A stretch of 64,000 nt of DNA from Nematostella vectensis (Eukaryota; Cnidaria; Anthozoa; Actiniaria; Edwardsiidae), in contig NC_064041.1 in assembly GCF_932526225.1 (NCBI RefSeq), positions 1,810,699 to 1,874,698 on the forward strand. The letters run 5' to 3'. The translations under genes were made by a program, and so were the position numbers. Positions 1 through 22,900 of the stretch are shown piece after piece; within the stretch, counting starts at the first letter, position 1; each line of letters opens with the position of its first letter. Under the pieces are notes generated by a model. It was not told where the DNA came from, did not search any database, and saw only the letters and a list, made by a program, of their open reading frames with translations.

Positions 1-489
1 GTGGTCGATGCATTTATCTAGTATAGCTACACGCTGTTTTTCTAATGTTCCATCGTCAAGCATCTTGTTCCAATCAAAGTCGTCGAAAGACATTCTGTCT
101 TCTTGTTGTTTTTTTCGTTTGCTTTTCATGTGTCCGTTTCTCATCATTTCTAGATGATTTAGATGAGTTAGGAAATCCTTTACAAGACTTTCTTCAACAA
201 TATATTTCTTGCCCTAGGGTGGTTATAAAGGTTATGCATCTAAATCAACACTTTAAAGGCCAGGGCCCCCGAATGGTCCCCCGAAATTTCGATGTGCTCG
301 CAGTTTTCGGCTAATGCTCCACAATTTTTTCCACCGTGCTCGAATTGTATTTTTCGATTTTTTTTTTTTTTCGAAGTTTTAAGGCAAAGTAATTTTTTTT
401 TTGTGGGGGGGCAAGTTCCAACTTTTCTCGAAGATTACAGTCAACGCCTTTTAAAATACAAAATTTCAGCCTTTAGCTTCTTAGTCTCT

Positions 490-705
490 AGGATTTTATT
501 AATGCATGTTTTCTATAAGGCATTTACAATTAAACTCAAGATTATACATATATTTCTATTATATGCAAAGGTGGTGTTTTTATGGCAGAAAATATTTTTT
601 TCATCCATGTCTCAACGCAGGGGTCCAAACAAATTGCAGATGCACATTCAATCCCTCTGGTATCCCAGTCAACCCTGCGCGTATGGTCCTTTTTTATGAA
701 ACACG
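490..705 (+). repeat. Dispersed repeat, copy A (inverted relative to 7740-7930)
   Basis: The stretch around 520-690 matches the reverse complement of about 7745-7900. Both copies share, in order, a block like ATTAAACTCAAGAT, a Tyr/His-rich block beginning TGTCTCAACGCAGGGG (TGTCACAACACAGGGG in the other copy), GCAGATGCACATTCAATCC and TCCCAGYCAACCCTGCG. The similarity runs through frames and stops, so it is a mobile-element-type repeat, not a gene. Family unknown. Confidence 0.6.
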
Positions 706-1561
706 AATTTCAAAAGCAACGATCTTATTACAAATGTGGCCGTTATTTCAATTGGAGCAGACTATTACGAATGTGTGACGATGACAAATATGGCCTCAAC
801 GATACACGGAGGGGAACAAAGGGCGTACATCTTCTTTTCGAACTTTATTGTTATAAACTTTTTTTTCAGTTCACTTAGATATATGCACTGTTTCACATGC
901 AGATTGCCTCAAGAATAAGATTGAAACATCAAGAGAAACAAGACTTGAGACAACTTTATTGTTTCTGATGTTTACAGATGGTTTGAGCTCAAGAAATACA
1001 TGAGGTTAAGCCTCTCATCACTTCCGCGGAGGAATATAAAGATTAAGCTCAGTCAACAACACCCAAGTCTAACTATTTTTTTGTATGCCACACTTTTTGA
1101 GTTTCTAGTCAGGAAAGTCGTGCTCAATGATTGGATCTGTAAGATGCTTGTAAGCATCTCAGATCTTCTTTTTATCCGTCAGCCACTCCCAATCACATGC
1201 TGATTTTGTTTGCTTTGGAGTACTGTGCTTGTTCAACCGTCTCGAGAGCACGGCTTTGTCTACAAACGATTTTATGATTAAAGTTAACGCTTATAGTGAG
1301 GTTTATTATGAAATCAGACATGCTAAACTTATCACAGCAGAATACTGACTTCTAATTTGAGTTGTACAGGTAAAATTGCTACGGTATCAATTACTAGAGA
1401 TATCGTTTGCGCTGTGAAGCCGTGAGATGTCTAGACGATTTTCACTTCTCGATATGGGACGTTCTTATGAGTTTATTTTGAAACATAAAAACGTGCTCCA
1501 CCCAGTAACGCAATACTTTGTACTTCTTGTTACGCTATTGTATCTGCTGTGTACTACATGT

Positions 1562-1714
1562 CAGTGCCGTAACAGGCCTGGAAATATTGGGAGGCACAAT
1601 ACAGAAACATTGAGAAATCGAGTCATTTCCTTGTAGTGTGTTTGAAAATATAGGGGAGGGAGGGGGGGGGGGGGAGAAATGCCCCCAGTGCCCAAACCAC
1701 CTGCTACGGCCCTG
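1562..1714. mobile_element. MITE, hAT-like terminal inverted repeats
   Basis: A 153-bp element bounded by CAGTGCCGTAACAGG on the left and, reading inwards on the other strand, CAGGGCCGTAGCAGG on the right. The interior has a G-run and no coding capacity. A second copy with the same ends and the same inner right block (CCCCCAGTGCCC) sits at 60396-60550. Flanking ATGT on both sides may be a remnant of the target duplication; a full 8-bp duplication is not evident. Confidence 0.7.
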
Positions 1715-2818
1715 ATGTATGAGGGTTATGATATTATAAAGGATTTCGCCGAGGACAAGCGCTGTGCTAGCGTATAGTCGACACTCTTCCAGTTCTACCT
1801 GATTTCATTACAGATGTCTAGTGCTCCAGATGGTACAACAGTAGGAAAGTTCAGAATAAAGGGTGACGCTAGTACAACGTTTGTCCGTGACATTTTGCTA
1901 AATTGTGCTATAAAGCACGGTGGCACAATCCAGCTTATACATACTATCGTTTTAGTCAAACTGCACTACACTCCCGAAACGTAGCAGCGGCACAAAAGAC
2001 AATGTGGAGGTGGTGGGTTAAGAGTATCAGCAGGGGGGGGGGGGGGGGGGGGGTGTCTTTTTCCAAAACATACTTACTACATACTACTTACATACATACT
2101 TATAATAACGGTCATGGTATTTAAGTGAAATGGGACAATTTTTTGCCGGATTTATACCTCCTACTCCAAAGGTTTGATGCCACTACCGCTGGTCAAATGA
2201 GTGCAGTCCTACAAAATGAATATAAGGTTACAGCAAACAACGCTTGCATGGTATAATATGACTCGCGTTCAACACGATAAAAATTATAATGTATTCCCCA
2301 AGTCTAGTGATGGGAATAATATGAGCACGTTAGATTGGTCTGCAAAATAAAATAAAATACCGAAGAAGGAACATTGAAAGTGCCGGGGGCTAATAAACAA
2401 GAAGTAAATGCTCCGAGTAACTAAATAAACAATAAATACTTTAATCGTGATTTTAAAGAGAAATTTGGAACGAGGTAATTAAAATAAAAATCAATGCTTA
2501 TTTTCCAGTGGAGCCTCATGACACGGTTTCTTTCAGATTTCAATCGAAAAGGAAAAAAACGGAAAAAGGATCCGTTTGAACTCCACCTGTGTGGGCCTGG
2601 TGATGGGGGGGGGGGGGGGGGTGAATGAGAACTTTCTCTTCAGCGTTCCCTCGCGTTCCTTACAATAAACAAAAAGCAAGTGATGATCAAGGAGACTGCA
2701 GATAAATGGGATTTTGCAGACCTTTTAACAGCGCTCCTATAAAACTACACCCTACGCATGCGCAGTACAACAATGGTACGCGTTACTGCTGTCATCGCAG
2801 TCTCAAGTCAGCGGCGTA

Positions 2819-13710
<10,892 letters not shown>

Positions 13711-15240
13711 CTCTGCAAATGATAAGTCGCTCGCCTTGCAGACTGCTTGATATTACCTGACAGGCTACGCCCAATTTGTCAATTGAATGGGTAAACAACA
13801 ACTAAACAGAGGAGGGGGTAGACTGGAGGCGGGTTATTATATGATAAATTTACTTATTGCAGGGACTGTAAATCCACTGGAATTTTCCCCAAGAAGACAT
13901 TTTGATCTCTTTTCCAGTGGCGGTGAACCACTGGGCTATCTTTTAGTTTTACTGGATGCTAAATCTTGAAGATTTGTCTTACCCCCACCCCCACCCTGAT
14001 ATGTTAAATTTGTACAGTAGTTCCGAGAAATGGAGGCTTTTCATTAACTGTTTCACTGTTTGATCAACCTTTTACCAGTGCGCTAATGAATGTGCCTAGT
14101 TGACTTGTCTAGCTAGTCTACATATAACATATCATCACATTCCTGAAAGCTCAAGTGGCAAAATGCCTAATCAAAACATCAATTTATTAAATAGGGGAGA
14201 ATCAAAAATCCACAAGCCGTACCTCGCAATGGATCCCATTTTTAGATTCAAAAATAGTGTATATCGAACAAATCAGGGGTAAAGTGTACTTGTGCATAAA
14301 ACATCGGTACTTGGCTTTTAATGCATCGCATCAATATGTCTAGCTCTGATTTCATAGAGGCAGGAGCTTTGAAAAAAGTGCGCGAGTTTTGCTTTTTGCA
14401 GACATGCAAAGTAAATTTTTGGGAACTTTTGCGGGAGCCATTTTCCAATTTAAATTTCCGCGAAAACAAAATTAGGATAGGATAAATATAATAATGTTCT
14501 TAGAGTTATTTTCGGTTCAGTGAATATAAACGACAGCTTTCATCCCCATTACGAAGTTCCCGACAACTTACAGAGTTTAGACTTACGTACAAACATTTGC
14601 CGATTAAGAAAAAAAGCTTTTAATGAATATAACCAAAAAGATGACTTTGCGAACACATTAGAAACAATTCTCGGGAGACACCTTACTTACTTGACTCTGT
14701 TTTTAGTTTGGCAATAGTGATAGAAGGAGAGTATTTTATATACGAATATACCAAAGAGGGTAATTGAGAAATTAGGGAATGCATCATAGAAAATATTTTA
14801 TAGATCGTCAGAGTTGATGACATGTTTGATGACATGCCCGACGGCGACGAGTTGGTATGTTGGAAAAGTTCCAACATTCATTCTGCTTGTTCGGTGCAGT
14901 AATCACTACTGAAACCCATAATACGCCTGTCACTCAGTTACCTGTCATCGTAAAAGACATTCACTTCCTTGATAACAAAGCCTTAGTCAAACAACTAGAA
15001 ATAAATAGGAGGAAAGGGTTTTATGTGTATCATTGGTTGTGTGGAGGGTCAGGCTTGAGTGGTCTTGTGCGTCGGTGCTATTTTTTTCAAGAAAACACAT
15101 CACAATACAGGCAACGACATTATTCTGTTCAGAATAATCGCCCTTAGGGACTTAAAACTCGCCCACCCACACAGATTATGTTGGGATTCAACCCCTTCCC
15201 TCCTTTCCCCTAAACCCTATTCACTTCGCTGCGCGCAAGA
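13711..15240. other. Upstream region of the ZP gene; no gene recognised
   Basis: AT-rich sequence. It should contain the ZP-gene promoter just above 13710, but I see no clear TATA box or CpG-rich block. Short open frames here lack splice context and recognisable domains. Confidence 0.5.
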
Positions 15241-15246
15241 AACTAT

Positions 15247-15400
15247 ACAAGCCCGCATGTAAGCATGGGTAAAAACCACTGAAGTATTTAGCTGCATATA
15301 TTAGCCACTGCATAACTTCAGACTTAGACGGTGTAGCGGTGGCTAATATATGCAGCTAGGCGCTTTAGTGGTTTTTACCCATGCTTACATGCGGGCTTGT
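15247..15400. mobile_element. Foldback (hairpin) MITE
   Basis: Two near-perfect inverted arms of about 65 bp surround a loop of about 20 bp. The left arm begins ACAAGCCCGCATGTAAGC and the right arm ends GCTTACATGCGGGCTTGT. The only coding frame is the read-through of the arms. Confidence 0.85.
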
Positions 15401-15639
15401 CGCGTATTCGCAAAGCCGGTTGATGACAACCTTTTGTCAAACGGCTGTATACTTACGGGCAAGTGTGGGCTAACCGACTAGCAGGGGTTCTTTTTCAGTT
15501 GGTATGCAAGCTTCTCACAATTGTTAGCAGTTTTTATAAAAAGAAAATACAGCTATTTAGCATATTGAGAGAGTGCACTAGTGTAAGAATGTCCCGTCTT
15601 GGAAATGTGGAACACAAGCTTCTAGCAAGCTCACATACG

Positions 15640-16222
15640 TTCAACAAGTCATATTCAGGGCCGAGACACATTGAGATACTCTCTATACTATCCGGGAATC
15701 GAACTCGTTTCAGCAAAGGTGAGACACTGGGCCACCTGTGGTGAAAGGCCACATACGCTGACGCCCTATCACACCACTGGGCCACCTGTGGTGAGAGGCT
15801 CCATACGCTGACGCCCTAACACACCACTGGGCCACCTGTGGTGAGAGGCTCCATACGCTGACGCCCTAACACACTGGGTCACCTGTGGTGAGAGGCCCCA
15901 TACGCTGACGCCCTAACACACCACTGGGCCACCTGTGGTGAGAGGCTCCATACGCTGACGCCCTAACACACTGGGTCACCTGTGGTGAGAGGCCACATAC
16001 GCTGACGCCCTAACACACTGGGTCACCTGTGGTGAGAGGCTCCATACGCTGACGCCCTAACACACCACTGGGCCACCTGTGGTGTGAGACTCCATACCTT
16101 GACGCGCTAACACACTGGGTCACCTGTGGTGAGAGGCTCCATACGCTGACGCCCTAACACACCACTGGGCCACCTGTGGTGTGAGACTCCATACCTTGAC
16201 GCGCTAACACACTGGGCCACCC
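15640..16222 (-). repeat. tRNA-derived SINE with tandemly amplified head
   Basis: On the minus strand a B-box (GAGTTCGATTCCCGG, 15706-15692) follows a block with an A-box-like TGGCCCAGTGGTG and an anticodon-arm-like GGCGTCAGCG. The D-arm/anticodon half is repeated about 10 times in units of about 45-50 bp from 15723 to 16215, while the B-box half occurs once. This looks like a tRNA-derived SINE whose 5' half has expanded into a minisatellite. Confidence 0.6.
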
Positions 16223-16685
16223 GTGATTCCAATTACTTTAGTGCTTATAAAGCACCAATTAATTATTACTTATAAAGCATCAATTAATTATCAGGAAGAG
16301 GATTGAACAAATTTTGAAATGTTATGCTGTATTTTAGAACGCATCACAATAACAAAACAATATTTTGCTGCTATCTGTGAATCGGAATGTTCTTAGCATT
16401 TGGTGATATCCCAGACCGAGCATTCTCATAAAAAAGTTTCTTACCAAAAAAGTATGTATGCATCAAAATATGATCAGAAGGGAGTAGACTGAAAAATTGA
16501 ATAGACATATATGACAGAGCTCCAGAAATTATTTCCAGTCCAGTAGTAATATTGGATAAACAACCCTCTTTGACACAATTTACTGGAGTAGTTAGTATAC
16601 AAGATATTCTATAATGTACAAGCTTTAGAAACATAATGGTTAAGATAACACCAATACGAGTTTTTCCAGCTAGAACAGACAGCTG

Positions 16686-18218
16686 TCAATCAAAATCTGA
16701 GTCTGAGAAGTCAGCCGCGCACACGCTGCGCCGACGAAGGAAACCGCTGATTGGAGCATGCTCAGTAGCAATGTTCTGTTCGTCAACAGTCCACCCAGGT
16801 AAATCTTCACCTTCTTCTTCTACGGCAAACCACGAGGAGCAAGCGTTTACAGCCTTGGGGAACCCAATTGGTGACACGAAACTACCAAATGATAACACCA
16901 TTCCAACGAAGTCTATTTTGCTGAAGATGAACTTTACCGACGAGGTGAGAAAAGCAGCAATACTGGTGACGATACGGTAGAAAATGTATGAGAATATAGC
17001 GGAGAGACTTGAAAAGAGGACTGGGACGAGGTAGATGATGAAGGCTAGGATGATGACGTTTCCGAATATTGCTGTGGTAACTCTAGTAGCAGCGGTGACG
17101 AAATACAGGACGAGAATTGTCAGCGGTGTAGCGCATGCGCGTATAAGTGATGATTGACCAAGCAGGGGCAGCACAGGATGCCGGGTATTCAAATACTTCA
17201 CTGAGTCTGCAATAGTCGTCGCCAGGGGTCTGTAAGTAACATAATGAGTCATGTAAACATGATAACGAGTCATGTAGACATGATAACGAGTCATGTAGAC
17301 ATGATAACGAGTCATGTAGACATGATAACGAGTCATGTAGACATGATAACGAGTCATGTAGACATGATAACGAGTCATGTAGACATGATAACGAGTCATG
17401 TAGACATGATAACGAGTCATGTAGACATGATAACGAGTCATGTAGACATGATAACGAGTCATGTAGACATGATAACGAGTCATGTAGACATGATAACGAG
17501 TCATGTAGACATGATAACGAGTCATGTAGACATGATAACGAGTCATGTAGACATGATAACGAGTCATGTAGACATGATAACGAGTCATGTAGACATGATA
17601 ACGAGTCATGTAGACATGATAACGAGTCATGTAGACATGATAACGAGTCATGTAGACATGATAACGAGTCATGTAGACATGATAACGAGTCATGTAGACA
17701 TGATAACGAGTCATGTAGACATGATAACGAGTCATGTAGACATGATAACGAGTCATGTAGACATGATAACGAGTCATGTAGACATGATAACGAGTCATGT
17801 AGACATGATAACGAGTCATGTAGACATGATAACGAGTCATGTAGACATGATAACGAGTCATGTAGACATGATAACGAGTCATGTAGACATGATAACGAGT
17901 CATGTAGACATGATAACGAGTCATGTAGACATGATAACGAGTCATGTAGACATGATAACGAGTCATGTAGACATGATAACGAGTCATGTAGACATGATAA
18001 CGAGTCATGTAGACATGATAACGAGTCATGTAGACATGATAACGAGTCATGTAGACATGATAACGGGTCATGTAGACATGATAACGGGTCATGTAGACAT
18101 GATAATGAGTCATGTAGACATGATAATGAGTCATGTAAACATGATATAAATGTTGATCGTACTGGAAGTCATGCATGCGGTAAAGATCAAAGTCCATATC
18201 GTGGAATACGGATGTCAA
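16686..18218 (-). CDS. Unrecognised ORF: heptapeptide minisatellite plus hydrophobic C-terminal region
   Basis: A continuous frame of 510 codons; the first true ATG is at about 18197. It opens with a short Asp/His/Tyr-rich segment, then about 43 copies of HVYMTRY coded by a 21-bp minisatellite. The last 180 residues contain three to four hydrophobic stretches (for example LTILVLYFVTAATRV and VIILAFIIYLVPVLFSSLSA) and an acidic tail ending DFSDSDFD. The hydrophobic part looks like a genuine multi-pass membrane exon. Whether the repeat is translated is doubtful: the sense sequence at 17238-17231 reads TTACTTACAG and is a plausible 3' splice site, so the repeat could be intronic and the gene would start in unseen upstream exons. 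I do not recognise a family. Confidence 0.35.
   Translation of the reverse strand: MTSVFHDMDFDLYRMHDFQYDQHLYHVYMTHYHVYMTHYHVYMTRYHVYMTRYHVYMTRYHVYMTRYHVYMTRYHVYMTRYHVYMTRYHVYMTRYHVYMTRYHVYMTRYHVYMTRYHVYMTRYHVYMTRYHVYMTRYHVYMTRYHVYMTRYHVYMTRYHVYMTRYHVYMTRYHVYMTRYHVYMTRYHVYMTRYHVYMTRYHVYMTRYHVYMTRYHVYMTRYHVYMTRYHVYMTRYHVYMTRYHVYMTRYHVYMTRYHVYMTRYHVYMTRYHVYMTRYHVYMTRYHVYMTRYHVYMTRYHVYMTRYHVYMTRYHVYMTRYHVYMTHYVTYRPLATTIADSVKYLNTRHPVLPLLGQSSLIRACATPLTILVLYFVTAATRVTTAIFGNVIILAFIIYLVPVLFSSLSAIFSYIFYRIVTSIAAFLTSSVKFIFSKIDFVGMVLSFGSFVSPIGFPKAVNACSSWFAVEEEGEDLPGWTVDEQNIATEHAPISGFLRRRSVCAADFSDSDFD
17236..18146. repeat. 21-bp minisatellite, about 43 near-identical copies
   Basis: The unit core is TCATGTAGACATGATAACGA plus one base. 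It contains a dyad TCATGT-AG-ACATGA. Units are almost identical except at the edges (AACGGG and AATGAG variants near 18065-18130). Open frames run through it on both strands (HVYMTRY on minus, SHVDMIT on plus). Confidence 0.97.
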
Positions 18219-18248
18219 TCAAAGCCGAAGCTTCTAATACAGCGATAG

Positions 18249-18425
18249 AAAAAAAAACCAGGTTACTATACTATACTATATAAACCAGGTTATACTTTAA
18301 TATATAAACCAGGTTATATACTATAGTATATAAACCAGATTATACTATAATGTATAAACCAGGTTATACTATAATAGGGCGGTATGAGGATAAGATAAAC
18401 CAGGTTATACTATAATAGGGCGGTA
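18249..18425. repeat. AT-rich tandem repeat with AAACCAGGTTATAC core
   Basis: Five to six irregular copies of a 28-42-bp unit built on AAACCAGGTTATACTATA. The last two also carry ATAGGGCGGTATGAGG. Confidence 0.85.
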
Positions 18426-18429
18426 TGAG

Positions 18430-19140
18430 GATAAAATAAAGAATCAATGAGTTCAATGTAATAACGGTTCCCATTACAGGATTTCGCGTGTTGCACTTTC
18501 GTGTAGAACATCCTACTTGCGCCGCCTTTGAATGAGCAAAGCCTAATATGTTTTGTGACAAAATACATATCTCGCAAATAACCTTTCTTTGATCTAGAAT
18601 TTCATTAAAATTTAATATTTTGCCAGAAAAGGTAAAGTCTCCTCACTAGGAATAATTCAAATACAATTTAAAGTGTATCATCACTTTTCATACCTGACAC
18701 CGAACTTAAATGTCCATACCAGTGGATATAAAAGGATGAGGTCAAACCCTTCGAGTTGCAAGTATCTTTGCACCATCTTCTTTATAACAAGCTGTGACAA
18801 ATGTTTAAGCAAACTAATACTTACACTTTACGGTTATTGCGCATATGAATGTCCCGCTCCTCCATATTTCTCAATAAACACTAATCTCTCGGAGAGCGTA
18901 GCAATGGTTAACTCCCGCTGGATTCTTACGAAGGCATCCAGTACTTTCAGTGAAACGAGTACTTCAACAGCGCGTCATAATGGTTTGGCGAGAGACCGTC
19001 ACGCGCGCGCATACACGAATAAGCGCGCGCAGTTTCGAGAGCAGCTTTACTATATCCTCTCGCGCACCAGAGCTCAGCCCTCTCATAACCGCGCGCGGGG
19101 CTGTGCTAGTGCTTGTATGTTCATGCACTTTTTTTAAGTG
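18430..19140. other. No gene recognised
   Basis: The interval contains a short GCGCGC-rich patch (about 18995-19100) and a 154-codon plus-strand frame with no domain or splice context. I see nothing else. Confidence 0.5.
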
Positions 19141-19164
19141 TCCCCTTGATCGAATTCCCTATTT

Positions 19165-19790
19165 TCCCAGAGCAAGACTCACATACCACTGTAAATACAA
19201 GGTACATCCGACCATAAGAGATCACAGGGGAAGACTCGCATATCACTGTATATACAATAAGGTGCATTCTATCATAAGAGACCACAGGGCAAGACTCGCA
19301 TATCACCGTGCACACAAGGTGCATCCGACCATAAGAGATCACAAAGGAAGATACACATATCACTGTAAATATAAATCATAAGAGATCACAGGGGAAGGCT
19401 CACATATCACTGAAAATACAAGGTACATCCTATCATAAGAGATCAAAGGGGAAGACTCACATAACACTGTACTACAAGGTGCATTATATCATGAGATCAC
19501 AGGGAAAGACTCAAATACATACAAGGTGCATTCTATCATAAGAGATCACAGGGGAAGACTCACATATCACTGTACATACAAGGTGCATTCTATCATAAGA
19601 GATCACAGAGAAAGACTCAAATACATACAAGGTGCATTCTATCATAATAGATCACTGGGCAAGAATTACATATCACTGTACATACAAGGTGCATTCTATC
19701 ATAAGAGATCACAGGGAAAGACTCACATATCACTGTACATACAAGGTGCATACTATAATAAGAGATCACAGGGAAAGACTCTTATTTGAT
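19165..19790. repeat. About 57-bp minisatellite downstream of INTS5
   Basis: About ten degenerate copies built on TCATAAGAGATCACAGGGG and ACAAGGTGCATTCTATC. It ends about 180 bp beyond the INTS5 stop codon (gene sense), so at least part may be in the 3' untranslated region. Confidence 0.9.
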
Positions 19791-19970
19791 TGTTCTGCAT
19801 TGTTTTATAAGCGCAAACATTCCGATATACATTTCTGCGAATTTTTAGGATTCTCTAATAAGTAGCATAGCATGATAATTTACAAAGAAAAGAACTAAAG
19901 TTGACAAATTGGGAGATTGATTCGCTCGGGTGCTTTGACACTGGATTGGCAACGTACGAAGGGCTATTCT

Positions 19971-22900
19971 CTATTGCTGAAAAACCCTCGGGTAGTGCTG
20001 GCCAAGGGTGGAGATATTGTTGATAAAGATCGCTTTAAGGACTTCTTTTTGAGAGACTGCAGCACCTGAAACAGAGTTTGATGATTATTATTTATAGGGA
20101 CACCTCTAGTAGGCAGCTCTCCTCTGGCGAAAGCTGAACGGAAACCTCAGAATCTATTAGAATCATCTGCTCTAAATTATCAATCACACCCTCAAAGAAC
20201 CTTCCAATAGAAACACTACTTTCACTATTACGAAATATTTTTTCGCTTTTTCCATTCAAAATCTTCGGAGATTGTTAAGTAATCGACCGGAAGTAAACTG
20301 GTGACAATGCGGCTTTAATAGAGAGAAAGAATGAAAACAACAGCAATAACGACGGTGACGATGATGGTAATAGTGATGGTGGTACTGATTGTGGTAACAG
20401 TGATGGTGACGATAGTTATGATGATGATGGTAGTGTATATACCTTGCTGCCATCTCTGTTCTGTTTGATCCGTGTACCAAGATGGGTGGGGTGGGTATTC
20501 CTGTAAAAATATATATACTGAACGTAGGAAGATTAACTGATTCTCAAAAAGCAAAAAAATTATAATGAATAAATGAATGAACGGACGGACGGACGGACGG
20601 ATGGATGGATGAAAACAAACAACATTTTCTAATTTTCTTAGAAGAAATCCCTTAAAAGTGGCTGATGGTTCGTTTAAAAAAGGTTTTAACCTCTTGGAAA
20701 TCGGCGCTGAAAGACCTACTCATCCCAATGAATGCCCCATTCTCTCTATGGGGGTAACTGGCATTTTCTGGAATCACACAGAATAAACCTATCCAAAATC
20801 ATATAACCAGTCAATCCGAAAGCAGGAATACAGTAATGTACTTTACCTTAAGAACTTTCCACATGGCGTTAAGAACAGCGTAGATCTCTTGAGGCGAGAG
20901 CAGATGAAGGACGCCCCCGACTCTGCTGATAGGTGCTGGCAGCCATCCCGCCTAGTGGCAAGTGAAAACGAAACAACCGGTCAGATGGGGCAAGTGGAAA
21001 CAGAACAACGAGTCAGATGGGGTAAATGAAAACGAAACAACCGGTCAGATGGGGCAAATGAAAACGAAACAACCGGTCAGATGGGGCAAGTGGAAACAGA
21101 ACAACGAGTCAGATGGGGCAAATGAAAACGAAACAACCGGTCAGATGGGGCAAATGAAAACGAAACAACCGGTCAGATGGGGCAAGTGGGAACAGAACAA
21201 CGAGTCAGATGGGGCAAATGAAAATGAAACAACCGGTCAGATGGGGCAAGTGAAAACAAAACAACCGGTCAGATGGGGCAAGTGAAAACGAAACAACCGG
21301 TCAGATGGGGCACGTGGAAACAGAACAACGAGTCAGATGAGGCAAATGAAAACGAAACAACCGGTCAGATGGGGCAAATGAAAACGAAACAACCGGTCAG
21401 ATGGGGCAAGTGGAAACAGAACAACGAGTCAGATGGAGCAAATGAAAACGAAACAACCGGTCAGATGGGGTAAATGAAAACGAAACAACCAGTCAGATGG
21501 GGCAAGTGGAAACAGAACAACGAGTCAGATGGAGCAAATGAAAACGAAACAACCGGTCAGATGGGGCAAATGAAAACGAAACAACCGGTCAGATGGGGCA
21601 AATGAAAACGAAACAACCGGACAGATGGGGCAAGTGAAAACGAAACAACCGGTCAGATGGGGCAAGTGAAAACGAAACAACCGGTCAGATGGGGCAAGTG
21701 GAAACAGAACAACGAGTCAGATGGGGCAAGAGGAAACGAAAGGAACAAAACAAAACAAAACAAAACAAAACAAAACAAAACAAAACAAAACAACCGGTCA
21801 GATGGGGCTAATGAAAACAAAACAACAAGTCAGATGGGGCTAATGGAAACAAAACAACCGGTCAGATGGGACAAATGGAAACAAAACAGCAAGTCAGATG
21901 GGACTAATGAAAACAGAACAACGAGTCAGATGGGGCTAATGGGAACAAAACAACCGATCAAATGGGTCAAATGGGAACAAAACAACCGATCAAATGGGTC
22001 AAATGGGAACAAAACAACCGATCAAATGGGTCAAATGGAAACAAAACAACGAGTCAGATGGGACAAATGGAAACAAAACATAGGGTCAGATGGGGCAAAT
22101 GGAAACAAAACAACGAGTTAGATGGGGCAAATGGAAACAAAACGAGTCAGATGGGGCAAATGGGAACAAAACATAGGGTCAGATGGGGCAAATGGAAACA
22201 AAACAATCGGTCAGATGGGGCAAATGGAAACAAAACATAGGCTTGATGGGGCAAATGGAAACAAAACAACGAGTCAGATGGGGCAAATGGAAACAAAACG
22301 AGTCAGATGGGGCAAATGGGAACAAAACATAGGGTCAGATGGGGCAAATGGAAACAAAACAATCGGTCAGATGGGGCAAATGGAAACAAAACTAGTCAGA
22401 TGGGGCAAATGGAAACAAAACTAGTCAGATGGGGCAAATGGAAACAAAACATAGGCTTGATGGGGCAAATGGAAACAAAACAACGAGTCAGATGGGGCAA
22501 ATGGAAACAAAACAATGGGTCAGATGGGGCAAATGAAAACAAAACTAGTCAGATGGGGCAAATGGAAACAAAATAACGGTTCACATTCAATCAACCATCC
22601 CTCGTCATAAATGTCTTTCTTCATCCCACATTTCGTCACGCTCACCTCTGTTATCACTTGCGTGACTATCTGCGTGTCCTTGAAGAGATCAGAGGATTGC
22701 GTGACGTGAGTGTCACGACATACTTCCCAGCATGACATGATGGTTGCTAGGAGACTGGACATGAGTGGAGAACATTTACATAACGAAGAACCCCCTGTAA
22801 GGAACATACATTGTGGTAAGCGAGCGTATTAGATAACGAGAGACTCCCTGAAAGGAACATACTTTGTGAAAAGGGAGCTTTAGATAACAAGGAACCCCCT

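Larger units (their letters stand above)
1..2700. other. Intergenic region without a supportable gene
   Basis: No exon with protein-like composition and splice sites was found on either strand. Short open frames here are low-complexity or T-rich. The stretch holds a dispersed repeat (about 490-705), a MITE (1562-1714) and long G homopolymers near 2034-2052 and 2606-2622. It lies 3' of the ZP gene. Confidence 0.6.

Noticed and set aside
18673-19137. 154-codon plus-strand ORF
   Set aside because: Unremarkable composition, no domain, overlaps a GCGCGC-rich patch; likely chance.
20962-22576. Plus-strand ORFs with VRWGKWKQN repeats
   Set aside because: Products of the 32-bp minisatellite, antisense to INTS5.
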